Source: Candidatus Methanoperedens sp. (GTDB taxonomy: Archaea > Halobacteriota > Methanosarcinia > Methanosarcinales > Methanoperedenaceae). Taken from it: a DNA stretch of 36,182 nt. The translations under genes were made by a program, and so were the position numbers. Each line of letters starts with the position of its first letter. Positions within the stretch are counted from its first letter, which is position 1. Below, piece after piece: positions 9,574-17,803 of the stretch. The notes below the pieces were generated by a model. The model did not search any database and was not told where the DNA came from. It saw nothing but the letters and a program-made list of their open reading frames with translations. Where the stretch lies: contig JAGFND010000012.1 in assembly GCA_021409285.1 (NCBI GenBank), forward strand, positions 1-36,182, read 5' to 3'.

Positions 9574-9646
9574 TCACCGCAAAGTTCGCAAAGAACGCAA
9601 AGATTATTGTTGATCTGCTTTGCGCCCTCTACGTTCTTTGCGGTGA
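9574..9646. repeat. Palindromic intergenic repeat built on CGCAAAG units
   Basis: The left arm TCACCGCAAAG is followed by two further copies of the CGCAAAG unit. The right arm (9632-9646) ends CTTTGCGGTGA and is the reverse complement of the left end. The whole can fold into a long imperfect hairpin and resembles short intergenic palindromic repeat elements rather than a coding sequence. It sits directly behind the decayed ferredoxin and could also end nif transcription. No second copy was noticed in this window. Confidence 0.65.
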
Positions 9647-9671
9647 TTAAAACTTAACGAGGCAAAGAAAT

Positions 9672-10061
9672 ATGTCCAAAATCAGCCACATCCTCCTTCC
9701 AAACCCGGAGGTCGTTCCCACCGGGACGACACTTGTTGAGGCTTCAAAGCTCATGAAGAAAAATAAGATCACAAGCGTGCTTATTAGTAAGAACGGCAGG
9801 CTTGCCGGTATTATCTCAGTGGAAGATGTCATGCAGTGCGTGGCAGAGAGAACAAATCTGGATATTTCAGTGGAGGAAATCATGCACTCGCCTGAACTGA
9901 TAATCGATTCGGAGAAATGGCTTATGGATGCCATTGCTATGTTCGGGCGCTGCAAGGCTTCCCATATAACAGTTGTGGAAAATGGGGAGAAGGTAGGCAT
10001 TATCAGAGCTGAGGATATATTGCATACTTATAGGTTTATGAAGATGGAAGTTGAAAAATAA
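9672..10061 (+). CDS. CBS-domain pair protein
   Basis: 129 residues consisting of two CBS domains (about 10-60 and 70-127) and nothing else. Repeated features are I-T-S-V-L-I-S-K-N-G-R-L-A-G-I-I-S in the first domain and A-S-H-I-T-V-V-E-N-G-E-K-V-G-I-I in the second. CBS pairs bind adenosine nucleotides or S-adenosylmethionine and act as energy or ligand sensors on partner proteins. It is co-directional with nif but separated from nifK by the ferredoxin relic and the palindromic repeat, so a link to nitrogenase is only suggested by position. The partner is unknown. Confidence 0.85.
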   Translation: MSKISHILLPNPEVVPTGTTLVEASKLMKKNKITSVLISKNGRLAGIISVEDVMQCVAERTNLDISVEEIMHSPELIIDSEKWLMDAIAMFGRCKASHITVVENGEKVGIIRAEDILHTYRFMKMEVEK

Positions 10062-10120
10062 ATGGTGATATTATTTTCATCTTGGAATGCTATGATAAAT
10101 ATAATGACAGTGGGAAAACG

Positions 10121-10822
10121 ATGAGAATCCATTCTCTTGAACATGAACCTTTCGAAGGTCTCGCAAATATCGAGGTATGGGCAAAGAACAGAGGACACAG
10201 CATTTCAAGAACACTACTTTTCAAAAACGAAGAATGGCCCGATATCGATGATTTCGACTGGCTTATCATCATGGGAGGATCCATGAACATCTACGAGGAA
10301 GAGAAATACCCCTGGCTTAAAGAAGAGAAGGATTTTATCGCCCAAGCTATTGCGAATAAAAAAATCGTACTGGGGATATGCCTTGGATCCCAACTGATCG
10401 CGGATGTGCTTGGCAGCAGGGTAAGCAAGAACAAATTCAAGGAAATCGGATGGTTCCCGGTCTCATTCACTCCAGAAGCAAGGAACTCCTCGATTTTCAG
10501 CGTTTTCCCGGATAAATTTGTGGTTTTCCACTGGCACGGAGATACATTCAAAATACCCTCCGGCGCTGCAAGAATTGCCGGAAGCAAAGGATGCGTAAAC
10601 CAGGCGTTTGAATATGGGCATGTGATAGGATTGCAGTTCCATCTTGAATATTCAATTGAGAGTATAAACCTCATGTTCCGGAACTGCAGCGAGGAGATCG
10701 TGGATGGGAAATACGTTCAGAAGCCTGATGAAATCATATCGCAAATCGACAATGTGCGTAAAACAAATATTTTGTTGAATTTATTGCTGGATAATATTGA
10801 AAGAGAGTTCGGCAAAAACTAA
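10121..10822 (+). CDS. Class I glutamine amidotransferase
   Basis: 233 residues from the ATG at 10121 (M-R-I-H-S-L-E-H). An in-frame TTG at 10082 would add 13 unconvincing residues. The catalytic triad is visible: nucleophile C87 in G-I-C-L-G-S-Q, then H174 and E176 in L-Q-F-H-L-E-Y. The protein belongs to the stand-alone GMP-synthetase-like amidotransferase group, which releases ammonia from glutamine or hydrolyses gamma-glutamyl compounds. The true acceptor is unknown. Its place behind a nitrogen-fixation cluster fits nitrogen metabolism, but that is inference. The next gene starts 11 nt downstream. Confidence 0.88.
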   Translation: MRIHSLEHEPFEGLANIEVWAKNRGHSISRTLLFKNEEWPDIDDFDWLIIMGGSMNIYEEEKYPWLKEEKDFIAQAIANKKIVLGICLGSQLIADVLGSRVSKNKFKEIGWFPVSFTPEARNSSIFSVFPDKFVVFHWHGDTFKIPSGAARIAGSKGCVNQAFEYGHVIGLQFHLEYSIESINLMFRNCSEEIVDGKYVQKPDEIISQIDNVRKTNILLNLLLDNIEREFGKN

Positions 10823-10833
10823 TAGAGATCTGT

Positions 10834-11568
10834 ATGGACAACATTTTTTTTCTGTCAGTTCTGATCTTTTCAGCAGGGCTGCTTTATTCTTCGGTGGGGC
10901 ATGCAGGAGCTTCGGGGTATCTTGCAGCAATGGCATTATTCGGTCTTGCTCCAGATATAATGAAGCCAGCGGCTCTCGTACTAAACATTCTTGTGGCGAT
11001 CATCGCAACGTTACAGTTCTACCGGTCGGGCTATTTCTCGTGGAATATCTTCTGGCCGTTCGCTGTCAGTTCGATTCCGTTTGCATTTATCGGAGGGGCT
11101 TTATCTCTTCCGGGTCATGTTTATAAGCAAGTCCTTGGTTTGATCCTGTTATTCGCAGCATATCGGCTTTTTCAATACAGGCACCCGGCGTTCTCAGATT
11201 CAGTTAAACAGGTTCCGGTTCTATGGGCAGTTCTTTTCGGAGCAGGCATTGGACTGTTATCAGGTGCAGTTGGCGTGGGTGGCGGCATATTCCTGAGCCC
11301 CCTGCTCTTGTTCATGGGCTGGGCCAGAACAAAGGAAACTGCCGGCGTCTCTGCTGCTTTTATCCTTGTAAACTCCATAGCAGGAATTGCAGGGCATGTA
11401 GCAAGCGTGAGATTTCTGCCTGATGTCATCTATCCATGGGCATTTGCAGCAATGTTTGGCGGGATAATCGGCTCACATCTGGGCAGCCGCAGGTTTGTAA
11501 ATCCGACCTTTTACCGTCTACTGGCAATAGTCCTTATAATTGCTGGCGCAAAGCTCATATTTGCGTAG
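10834..11568 (+). CDS. TauE/SafE family sulfite/anion exporter-like permease
   Basis: 244 residues, strongly hydrophobic with about seven to eight membrane segments arranged as two related halves. The first half has S-S-V-G-H-A-G-A-S-G-Y and the second S-G-A-V-G-V-G-G-G-I-F, the paired glycine-rich motifs of the TauE/SafE fold (DUF81). Members move sulfite, sulfoacetate and other organic or inorganic anions across the cytoplasmic membrane. The substrate cannot be told from sequence. It is probably co-transcribed with the amidotransferase 11 nt upstream. Confidence 0.9.
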   Translation: MDNIFFLSVLIFSAGLLYSSVGHAGASGYLAAMALFGLAPDIMKPAALVLNILVAIIATLQFYRSGYFSWNIFWPFAVSSIPFAFIGGALSLPGHVYKQVLGLILLFAAYRLFQYRHPAFSDSVKQVPVLWAVLFGAGIGLLSGAVGVGGGIFLSPLLLFMGWARTKETAGVSAAFILVNSIAGIAGHVASVRFLPDVIYPWAFAAMFGGIIGSHLGSRRFVNPTFYRLLAIVLIIAGAKLIFA

Positions 11569-11633
11569 AGTGAACGCTCCTGTATTCAATTTTGCAGCAA
11601 TCTATTTGCTTCTGAAAGGCAATTTATGACCCT

Positions 11634-12152
11634 ATGTCTTTTCTGATCTTTTTTTTCCTGAGTTTTCTTACAGGTTCACTGGTTAAACTGACTGACGACA
11701 TTGAAGATAACAATCTGAATATCCATCGTCTTTACGCAATACCCGGCGGATTTGCTTATGGATTAACAATGGGATATCTGATGCTTATCGATATTGATGC
11801 ATCTTTTCTTTTTGGAGGGGTCACACTTGGCTGTCTTATTACAGGCAAGATTGACAGCAGGGGTCATTATTTCGGCATAAGCGCAATACTTACAGTGGTT
11901 TTTTTATATGGGATGAAACTTTCCCCTCTGGTATTGCTTGTTGCGATATTTGCAGCCCTGGATGAGATTAAAGATGTTATCCATGTCCCGAAATTCATAG
12001 ATTTTGTCTTCGAGTATAGATTAATTCTCAAGTTTGGGATATTGATATTGGTTATTTTAAAAATTATGGGACTGAATGCTCTGATAGCTCTTTTTGCATT
12101 TGATATTGCATATCTATTGACCGATGGAATGACACGGAGGGTTTTTGTATGA
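11634..12152 (+). CDS. Small multi-pass membrane protein, function unknown
   Basis: 172 residues with about five to six hydrophobic helices. I do not recognise the family with confidence. Two acidic clusters stand out: K-L-T-D-D-I-E-D-N-N near residues 18-27 and A-L-D-E-I-K-D-V near 108-115. Each lies next to a membrane segment, recalling, without proving, the aspartate-rich diphosphate-binding motifs of UbiA prenyltransferases. At 172 residues it is too short for a full nine-helix UbiA protein. Its stop overlaps the start of the flavoprotein gene (ATGA at 12149), so the two are translationally coupled, which suggests a joint role in isoprenoid or lipid metabolism. Confidence 0.7.
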   Translation: MSFLIFFFLSFLTGSLVKLTDDIEDNNLNIHRLYAIPGGFAYGLTMGYLMLIDIDASFLFGGVTLGCLITGKIDSRGHYFGISAILTVVFLYGMKLSPLVLLVAIFAALDEIKDVIHVPKFIDFVFEYRLILKFGILILVILKIMGLNALIALFAFDIAYLLTDGMTRRVFV

Positions 12153-13210
12153 AATACGATGTTGCAGTGATCGGCGCCGGACCTGCAGGTTCCGCATCGG
12201 CTTCAATGTTATCTTCCCTTGGCTACAGGACCCTGATAATAGACCCGTGCAATAAAAAAAAGGTATGTGCGGGGATCCTCACAGCCCAATATGTCCGAAA
12301 ATACAGAAAAAATGATGATTTTGTAGAGAGAGAATTGAAAGGTTCAAGGATTTCATTTCGTGACATCCATGCCGAAATAACATACAGGAGGGCAGCTGAA
12401 TACTCCATAAACCGTGAATCATATGATCGTTTCAATCTTAATGAAGCAATTATTGCCGGATCAGAGCTGAGAATGGAGAAAGTATCATCCATAGAGGAAA
12501 AGATATCCTCTATAATGATCCGGACAAATAAAGAACCTATCATTACGGATTATGCTATTATTGCATCAGGCATATCAGACCTGAGCCAGCTTTGCGGTGG
12601 TACAAAAAAGTATGCTTTTTGCATGCAGCAGAAAAAATATATAAAACCCGGTGATTACTATGAAATTGATTTGAAGCCAGGGTCTTATTCATGGAGTGCT
12701 CCCAAGAAAGATTATGTGCTCACTGGTAGTTCATCATTGGAAGGTTACCCGGACATTCCGGGTGAAAAAGGTCTTATTCCGTTCGGACCGGTCAAAAAAA
12801 CGTTCTCCAAAAGATTTCTCCTTGCGGGAGATGCCGCAGGATTTGTTTCACCTTTTGAAGGTGAGGGTCTGTACTATTCCAGACGTTCAGGTGAACTTGC
12901 TGCAGAAACTTTATCAAATACAATGTCAGGCAAAAATATGCTAAGTGATTATCAAATCCGGTGGAAAAAAGAATTCGATTTCTCAGCACTCACCATGATC
13001 TCTTCTTTGATATCGAACAGCAGCATCCTGGAAGCTTTTGTCAGGTCTGCCAGGGATAGTGAAGAATTCAATATTTTCGTAGAAAATATTCTTACAGGAG
13101 ATAATAAAAAATTCAAGATAAAAGAAATTTGCTTCTTGATTAAAATGTTATCAAAAAATCTGTTAAAGAAAAAGAAAGTCTTAAGCCCTTTTGATACAAT
13201 AATTTTGTAG
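12149..13210 (+). CDS. Geranylgeranyl reductase family flavoprotein
   Basis: 353 residues. FAD-binding G-A-G-P-A-G is at 9-14, the family cysteine C40 in V-C-A-G, and the second flavin motif L-L-A-G-D-A-A-G-F-V with F-E-G-E-G-L (224-241). This pattern is that of digeranylgeranylglycerophospholipid reductases, which saturate archaeal membrane lipids; some paralogues reduce menaquinone or polyprenyl chains. It is coupled to the upstream membrane protein (ATGA overlap), and its TAG stop shares one base with the downstream GTG start of the NAD synthetase. It differs from the AT-rich relative at 2012 in keeping the cysteine. The exact substrate is uncertain. Confidence 0.88.
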   Translation: MKYDVAVIGAGPAGSASASMLSSLGYRTLIIDPCNKKKVCAGILTAQYVRKYRKNDDFVERELKGSRISFRDIHAEITYRRAAEYSINRESYDRFNLNEAIIAGSELRMEKVSSIEEKISSIMIRTNKEPIITDYAIIASGISDLSQLCGGTKKYAFCMQQKKYIKPGDYYEIDLKPGSYSWSAPKKDYVLTGSSSLEGYPDIPGEKGLIPFGPVKKTFSKRFLLAGDAAGFVSPFEGEGLYYSRRSGELAAETLSNTMSGKNMLSDYQIRWKKEFDFSALTMISSLISNSSILEAFVRSARDSEEFNIFVENILTGDNKKFKIKEICFLIKMLSKNLLKKKKVLSPFDTIIL

Positions 13211-15198
13211 TGAGCGATTTGCTATTGAGCAGGGAACTTGGATATTTGCGCATTTGTGCAGCAGTGCCCGTGCTTCGTGTGGCTGATATTGATCTTAACG
13301 TTGGGAACATTATTGATGCTATGACAAAAGCACGAAATGAAGGCGTGCAGGCACTCATTTTCCCGGAAATGGCCATCACCGGCTACACGATAGGTGACCT
13401 GGTGCAACACCAGGCATTGCTGTCAAAAGCGCAACAAGGATTGCGCCGCATACTGGAAGCAAGTACCGGGAACCCTATGTTGGTGATAATCGGGATACCT
13501 CTTGAGGTTGAACAGAAGATTTTTAATTGTGCCGTGGCGCTTAACTCCGGACACCTTCTTGGAGTCATACCCAAGACCCTTTTGCCCAGCTATAGGGAGT
13601 TCTATGAGGATCGATGGTTCACTTCCAGCATCGATGCCAGCTCTGACACTATCGAGCTTATAGGGGAACGAGTTCCATTTAGCGCAGACATCCTCTTTGG
13701 ACTGCAGGGGCTTCCCTTTGCTCTTATCGGGGTGGAGATATGTGAGGACATGTGGATGCCGCTTTCACCCCACGAGTACCAGGCGCTGGCCGGAGCTACT
13801 GTTCTTGTTAACCTTTCGGCGAGCAATGAAGTCCTGGGAAAAGCGGACTGGCGCAGGATAATGGTGTCCTCGGAGTCAGGCAGATGCATAGCCGCTTATT
13901 GTTATACGTCGTCGGGTGGTGGTGAGTCATCAAATGACGCTGTCTATAGCGGCCATATCCTGATCACAGAGAACGGAACCACTCTTCGTGAATCGGATCG
14001 CATGTCATCAGGCCTTAAGTTCGTGATTTCAGACATTGATCTGGAACGACTGGCACATGACCGCCGGGTATTCGCTACTTTCCATGAATCATCAAGCCAG
14101 AGGAAAAACTTCAGGATTGTTGAAACAGAAGTTGGAGATCCAATCCCCGGCAGGTTATGGAGAACACTTGACCCTCACCCCTTTGTCCCGGCAGAGCCGA
14201 AAGGGAGGGAACAGAGGTGCCGTGAGATCTTTTCCATGCAGGTAAGCGCTCTTGCCGGAAAGCTATCTGGAGCAAAAAAGAGCAACTTGGTACTGGGGGT
14301 TTCGGGAGGGTTAGATTCTACACTTGCCCTGCTGGTAGCAGTAAAGACAATGGACTTTCTCGGATTATCGCGGAAGAGCGTCCATGCTTTCAGTCTTCCC
14401 GGTTTCGGCACCACCCGGAGAACCAGACTGAACGCGGCCAGGCTGTGCAAGGCGCTGGGAGTGTGTTTTGAACAGGTAAGCATTACGAGGACATGTTCAT
14501 CACATTTAAGAGACATCGGCCACAGTGGTAAACAAGATATAGTTTTTGAAAATGTGCAGGCTCGATATCGCACAGGATTCTTATTCAACAAAGCCAACGA
14601 ATCTGGCGGGATCGTGCTCGGAACAGGTGACCTGACTGAGATTGCCCTGGGCTGGTCCACGTTTTCAGGAGATCATATCTCACATTACAATGTTAACGCA
14701 TCCGTACCCAAGACGCTTGTCCGCTTTCTGGTACGGTGGGTTGCTGATGAAGAACTGGCCGATTCTCCAGCACAAAAGGCATTGGACGATATTCTTAAGA
14801 CTCCAATCTCACCTGAGCTGCTGCGGCCCGATGGAGATGAAATCACACAAAAAAGTGAAGAGGTTATCGGACCGGTAGAGCTTGCCGATTTCTATCTGTA
14901 TCTTTTCATTCGCTTTGGAACGCGCCCGGGTAAGATTCTTTATCTGGCAAATGAAGTTAGAAAACAGGGACTATTTGATAGTCAATATACGCTGGACGAC
15001 TTACACCGGTGGCTTGTGAGTTTTGTCGAAAGATTCTTCGCCAACCAGTTCAAAAGAACCTGTCTTCCCGAAGGCCCGAAGATCGGTTCAGTAAGTTTAT
15101 CTCCGCGGGGAGACTGGAGGATGCCCTCGGATGCCGAAGCCATTCTCTTTCTCGAAGATCTGGAAGAGATGTTTCGTAAACTGCAAGCATATATGTGA
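13210..15198 (+). CDS. nadE: Glutamine-dependent NAD(+) synthetase (long, two-domain form)
   Basis: 662 residues with a GTG start that overlaps the upstream stop by one base. The N-terminal nitrilase-type glutaminase carries the triad E53 (F-P-E-M-A), K122 (I-P-K-T-L) and C178 (V-E-I-C-E-D). The C-terminal synthetase has the ATP pyrophosphatase loop G-V-S-G-G-L-D-S (363-370). The enzyme amidates nicotinic acid adenine dinucleotide using ammonia channelled from glutamine. Length and organisation match the long bacterial (mycobacterial-like) form; many archaea have only the short ammonia-dependent NadE, so acquisition from bacteria is plausible. It is the last gene of the 11634-15198 cluster. 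Confidence 0.95.
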   Translation: MSDLLLSRELGYLRICAAVPVLRVADIDLNVGNIIDAMTKARNEGVQALIFPEMAITGYTIGDLVQHQALLSKAQQGLRRILEASTGNPMLVIIGIPLEVEQKIFNCAVALNSGHLLGVIPKTLLPSYREFYEDRWFTSSIDASSDTIELIGERVPFSADILFGLQGLPFALIGVEICEDMWMPLSPHEYQALAGATVLVNLSASNEVLGKADWRRIMVSSESGRCIAAYCYTSSGGGESSNDAVYSGHILITENGTTLRESDRMSSGLKFVISDIDLERLAHDRRVFATFHESSSQRKNFRIVETEVGDPIPGRLWRTLDPHPFVPAEPKGREQRCREIFSMQVSALAGKLSGAKKSNLVLGVSGGLDSTLALLVAVKTMDFLGLSRKSVHAFSLPGFGTTRRTRLNAARLCKALGVCFEQVSITRTCSSHLRDIGHSGKQDIVFENVQARYRTGFLFNKANESGGIVLGTGDLTEIALGWSTFSGDHISHYNVNASVPKTLVRFLVRWVADEELADSPAQKALDDILKTPISPELLRPDGDEITQKSEEVIGPVELADFYLYLFIRFGTRPGKILYLANEVRKQGLFDSQYTLDDLHRWLVSFVERFFANQFKRTCLPEGPKIGSVSLSPRGDWRMPSDAEAILFLEDLEEMFRKLQAYM

Positions 15199-15227
15199 CT
15201 TTGATGGCAGTATTTTATCCCAATAAG

Positions 15228-15235
15228 CTATATTA
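15228..15235 (+). promoter_or_regulatory. Putative TATA box of the RNase P/proteasome/exosome superoperon
   Basis: CTATATTA is centred about 28 bp before the rnp3 ATG, so the predicted start of transcription would be within a few bases of the start codon, giving a nearly leaderless message. No Shine-Dalgarno is seen before 15260, which agrees. A TATA-like AATATATA also precedes psmA near 16299, a possible second promoter. Confidence 0.45.
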
Positions 15236-15259
15236 CATGCCAGAAGTATTAAGCCGAAC

Positions 15260-15925
15260 ATGTCCTTATTCGATGCCAGATTTTTTGATCTAATAACTCA
15301 TTGCAGCAATCCCGACTCAATTAAAAAAATGGCTTTCCAGGCAAAACAATCGGGATATTCAGGCATTGGGATCCTTAACCCATCCAGTGATATATCAAAG
15401 ATCGATATCCCTGATGATTTCTCATTATTTTCAAGCATCGAAATGGCATGCAAACCCTCCGCTTTCAGGGACGAGATAAGAAAAAATAAAGGAAAAAAAA
15501 ATATATTGATCGTGAAGGGAAAGGATGAAGATTTGGATAGAATTGCAGTTGAAACAGAAGGTCTTGATATTCTCATGCAGCCTGCCAGGATCAATAACAT
15601 AATGGCAAAAATAGCTGCTGATAACTCAGTTGCTATTGGATTTAATATTGGCTCGATAATCCGCAATCGTGGAGATTCACGTGCAAGGGATTTAACTATT
15701 ATGAGAACCAATCTCATGCATGCCCGCAAATATGGAACACAGATCATCCTCACAAGTGACTCACATTCTCCTTACGATATCCGCGCACCAGGGGAAATTG
15801 TTGCACTTTCTGCTATTTTCGGAATGACTCCAAAAGAAGCAGTTATCGCAATGAGCGCTATGCCTCTTGATATCATGAAAAAGAAAAACTTTGATTATTT
15901 ACAGGAGGGCATTGAGATCCTATGA
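15260..15925 (+). CDS. rnp3: Ribonuclease P protein component 3 (Rpp30)
   Basis: 221 residues with the TIM-barrel-like PHP-related fold of archaeal Rpp30. The opening F-D-A-R-F-F-D-L, the Q-P-A-R-I-N-N segment and the T-S-D-S-H-S-P-Y-D-I-R motif are typical. Rpp30 pairs with Pop5 to support the RNase P RNA in maturing tRNA 5' ends. It is the first gene of the superoperon and overlaps rnp2 by four bases (ATGA). Confidence 0.93.
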   Translation: MSLFDARFFDLITHCSNPDSIKKMAFQAKQSGYSGIGILNPSSDISKIDIPDDFSLFSSIEMACKPSAFRDEIRKNKGKKNILIVKGKDEDLDRIAVETEGLDILMQPARINNIMAKIAADNSVAIGFNIGSIIRNRGDSRARDLTIMRTNLMHARKYGTQIILTSDSHSPYDIRAPGEIVALSAIFGMTPKEAVIAMSAMPLDIMKKKNFDYLQEGIEIL

Positions 15926-16290
15926 AGACCATTCCCACTCTGCGAGACAAGAAGCGGTATATTGCTTTTTCTGTAATGTCAGAGCAAGAGATTTCCCGGA
16001 GGGAACTTTTTGATGATATCCTGAACTCAACGCACTCATTGTTCGGAGATGCAGGAAGCAGCGAGATAAATTTTGCACTGATGACATATGATGGAAAATA
16101 CGGGATAATCCGGTGCTCGCGGAAAAAGACAATGGATGCAAAGGCGTCGCTTGCATGTGTAAATAGAATTAGGGGAGATCATATTTCAATTATGGTCATG
16201 GGAATATCCGGCACCATAAAAGGGGCGACGGAAAAGTTTATACAACAAACATGCATTAATAATGCAGAACCAGATAATAAAGAGAGATAA
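15922..16290 (+). CDS. rnp2: Ribonuclease P protein component 2 (Pop5/Rpp14)
   Basis: 122 residues, starting inside the rnp3 stop (ATGA). Opening M-K-T-I-P-T-L-R-D-K-K-R-Y-I-A-F is characteristic of archaeal Pop5 (P-T-x-R-x-K-x-R-Y). The central Y-G-I-I-R-C segment and the C-terminal G-I-S-G-T-I-K-G-A region match the ferredoxin-like RNA-binding fold. It forms the catalysis-supporting pair with Rpp30. Confidence 0.93.
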   Translation: MKTIPTLRDKKRYIAFSVMSEQEISRRELFDDILNSTHSLFGDAGSSEINFALMTYDGKYGIIRCSRKKTMDAKASLACVNRIRGDHISIMVMGISGTIKGATEKFIQQTCINNAEPDNKER

Positions 16291-16319
16291 CAGCTTTTTA
16301 ATATATAGGAGATGAAATA

Positions 16320-17096
16320 ATGCAAATGGCACCCCAGATGGGATATGACAGGGCAATAACAGTATTCAGCCCTGATGGAAGGTTGTTTCAGGTAGAATAT
16401 GCAAGAGAAGCAGTAAAACGGGGAACAACCGCAGTAGGAGTAAAAGCAACAGATGGAGTGGCTCTATTGGTCGATAAGCGCGTCACGAGCAGACTGCTCG
16501 AAGCGGCATCAATAGAGAAGATTTTCCAGATCGATGATCATATCGGAGCAGCAACGTCAGGCCTGGTGGCTGATGCAAGAGCTCTTATTGACCGCGCCCG
16601 GGTGGAAGCTCAAATAAACAAGGTCACATATGATGAGCCTATCAGCGTCGAAGTGCTTTCTAAGAAGATCTGCGATTTCAAACAGTCATATACGCAGTAC
16701 GGCGGTGTAAGACCATTCGGTACCGCGCTTCTTATTGCAGGTGTGGATGATTCAAAGGCGCGTCTTTTTGAAACCGATCCAAGTGGTGCGCTTCTTGAAT
16801 ACAAGGCAACAAGTATCGGATCGGGAAGGACGGAAACAATGGAAGTATTTGAGAAAAAATACACCGATGATATCGGACTTGAAGACGCCATTATCCTCGG
16901 ACTTGATGCGCTTCATAGCACAACAGAAGGTGTATTCAACGCTTCAACTATTGAAGTCGGGGTCATTGAACTTTCAACACAGAAATTCAGAAAACTTCAT
17001 CCTTCCGAAGTGGAAAAATATGTGAACCAGGTCATAAAGATGCACTCGGCAGAGGAAAAAACTGAAAAAGGGAAGAAAAAGAAATCAGAAGAGTGA
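16320..17096 (+). CDS. psmA: Proteasome subunit alpha
   Basis: 258 residues. The N-terminus [20 protein letters not shown] is the diagnostic alpha-subunit signature that gates the 20S barrel. The C-terminal tail is rich in Lys/Glu. A clear ribosome binding site, GGAGATGA (16308-16315), precedes the ATG. The alpha ring docks PAN/AAA ATPases and controls substrate entry; the beta subunit is not in this window. Its place between RNase P and exosome genes is conserved across Euryarchaeota. Confidence 0.98.
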   Translation: MQMAPQMGYDRAITVFSPDGRLFQVEYAREAVKRGTTAVGVKATDGVALLVDKRVTSRLLEAASIEKIFQIDDHIGAATSGLVADARALIDRARVEAQINKVTYDEPISVEVLSKKICDFKQSYTQYGGVRPFGTALLIAGVDDSKARLFETDPSGALLEYKATSIGSGRTETMEVFEKKYTDDIGLEDAIILGLDALHSTTEGVFNASTIEVGVIELSTQKFRKLHPSEVEKYVNQVIKMHSAEEKTEKGKKKKSEE

Positions 17097-17102
17097 ACAG
17101 CT

Positions 17103-17798
17103 ATGGTCACTCTTGATGAGTCCATGATCGCGCGGCTAAAAACACACGGTAAGACATTTGAGATTTTTGTAGACCCTGATGGGGCACTGGCTCTGAAAAG
17201 AGGCGACACGGTAAAAATTGAAAATCTTCTGGCTGTAGAGGATGTCTTTTCTGATGCCAAAACTGGAGATAGGCCCGCAGAACAGGATGTTCTAAATGCT
17301 TTTGGCACCAAAGATGTTCAGAAGATAGCTGAAAAGATCATACTTGAAGGTGAGCTTCACCTTACAACAGAGCAGCGGAAAAATCTGCAGGATGAAAAAA
17401 AAAGACAGGTAATTACTTTTATTGCCCGGAATGCGATAAATCCTCAAACAAGAGCCCCGCATCCTCCTGCACGAATTGAATCAGCCATGGATGAAGCAGG
17501 TGTTCATATAGATCCCATGAAAAGTGTCGATGAAATGGTCGAGGTTACCATGAAGGCCTTAAGACCTCTTATTCCGATCCGCTTCGAGGAGGTTAAGATC
17601 GCCATCAAGATCCCTCCTGAATTCGCTGCCAGAGCATATGGTGGTATTTCGAAGATGGGAAACCTTCTGAAGCAAGAATGGCAGAATGATGGCTCCTGGA
17701 TAGGCGTTATTTCCTTACCCGCAGGTATGCAGGACGATCTATACGCACAATTAAATAATCTGACAAAAGGTTCTGCGGAAACAAAACTAATAAAGTGA
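17103..17798 (+). CDS. sdo1: Ribosome maturation protein SBDS homologue
   Basis: 231 residues, 6 nt after psmA. The FYSH domain (M-V-T-L-D-E-S-M-I-A-R-L-K near the start; L-A-V-E-D-V-F-S-D-A) and the following helical region with L-T-T-E-Q-R-K match the Shwachman-Bodian-Diamond family. The last ferredoxin-like domain contains Y-G-G-I-S-K-M-G. The protein helps release the anti-association factor aIF6 from 50S subunits. Conserved position upstream of rrp4. Confidence 0.96.
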   Translation: MVTLDESMIARLKTHGKTFEIFVDPDGALALKRGDTVKIENLLAVEDVFSDAKTGDRPAEQDVLNAFGTKDVQKIAEKIILEGELHLTTEQRKNLQDEKKRQVITFIARNAINPQTRAPHPPARIESAMDEAGVHIDPMKSVDEMVEVTMKALRPLIPIRFEEVKIAIKIPPEFAARAYGGISKMGNLLKQEWQNDGSWIGVISLPAGMQDDLYAQLNNLTKGSAETKLIK

Positions 17799-17803
17799 TA
17801 ATA

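Noticed and set aside
9370-9657. Intact 95-residue protein behind nifK
   Set aside because: After residue 36 its translation is Arg/Ser/Ala-rich and runs through the palindromic repeat; the ferredoxin homology continues in a different frame.
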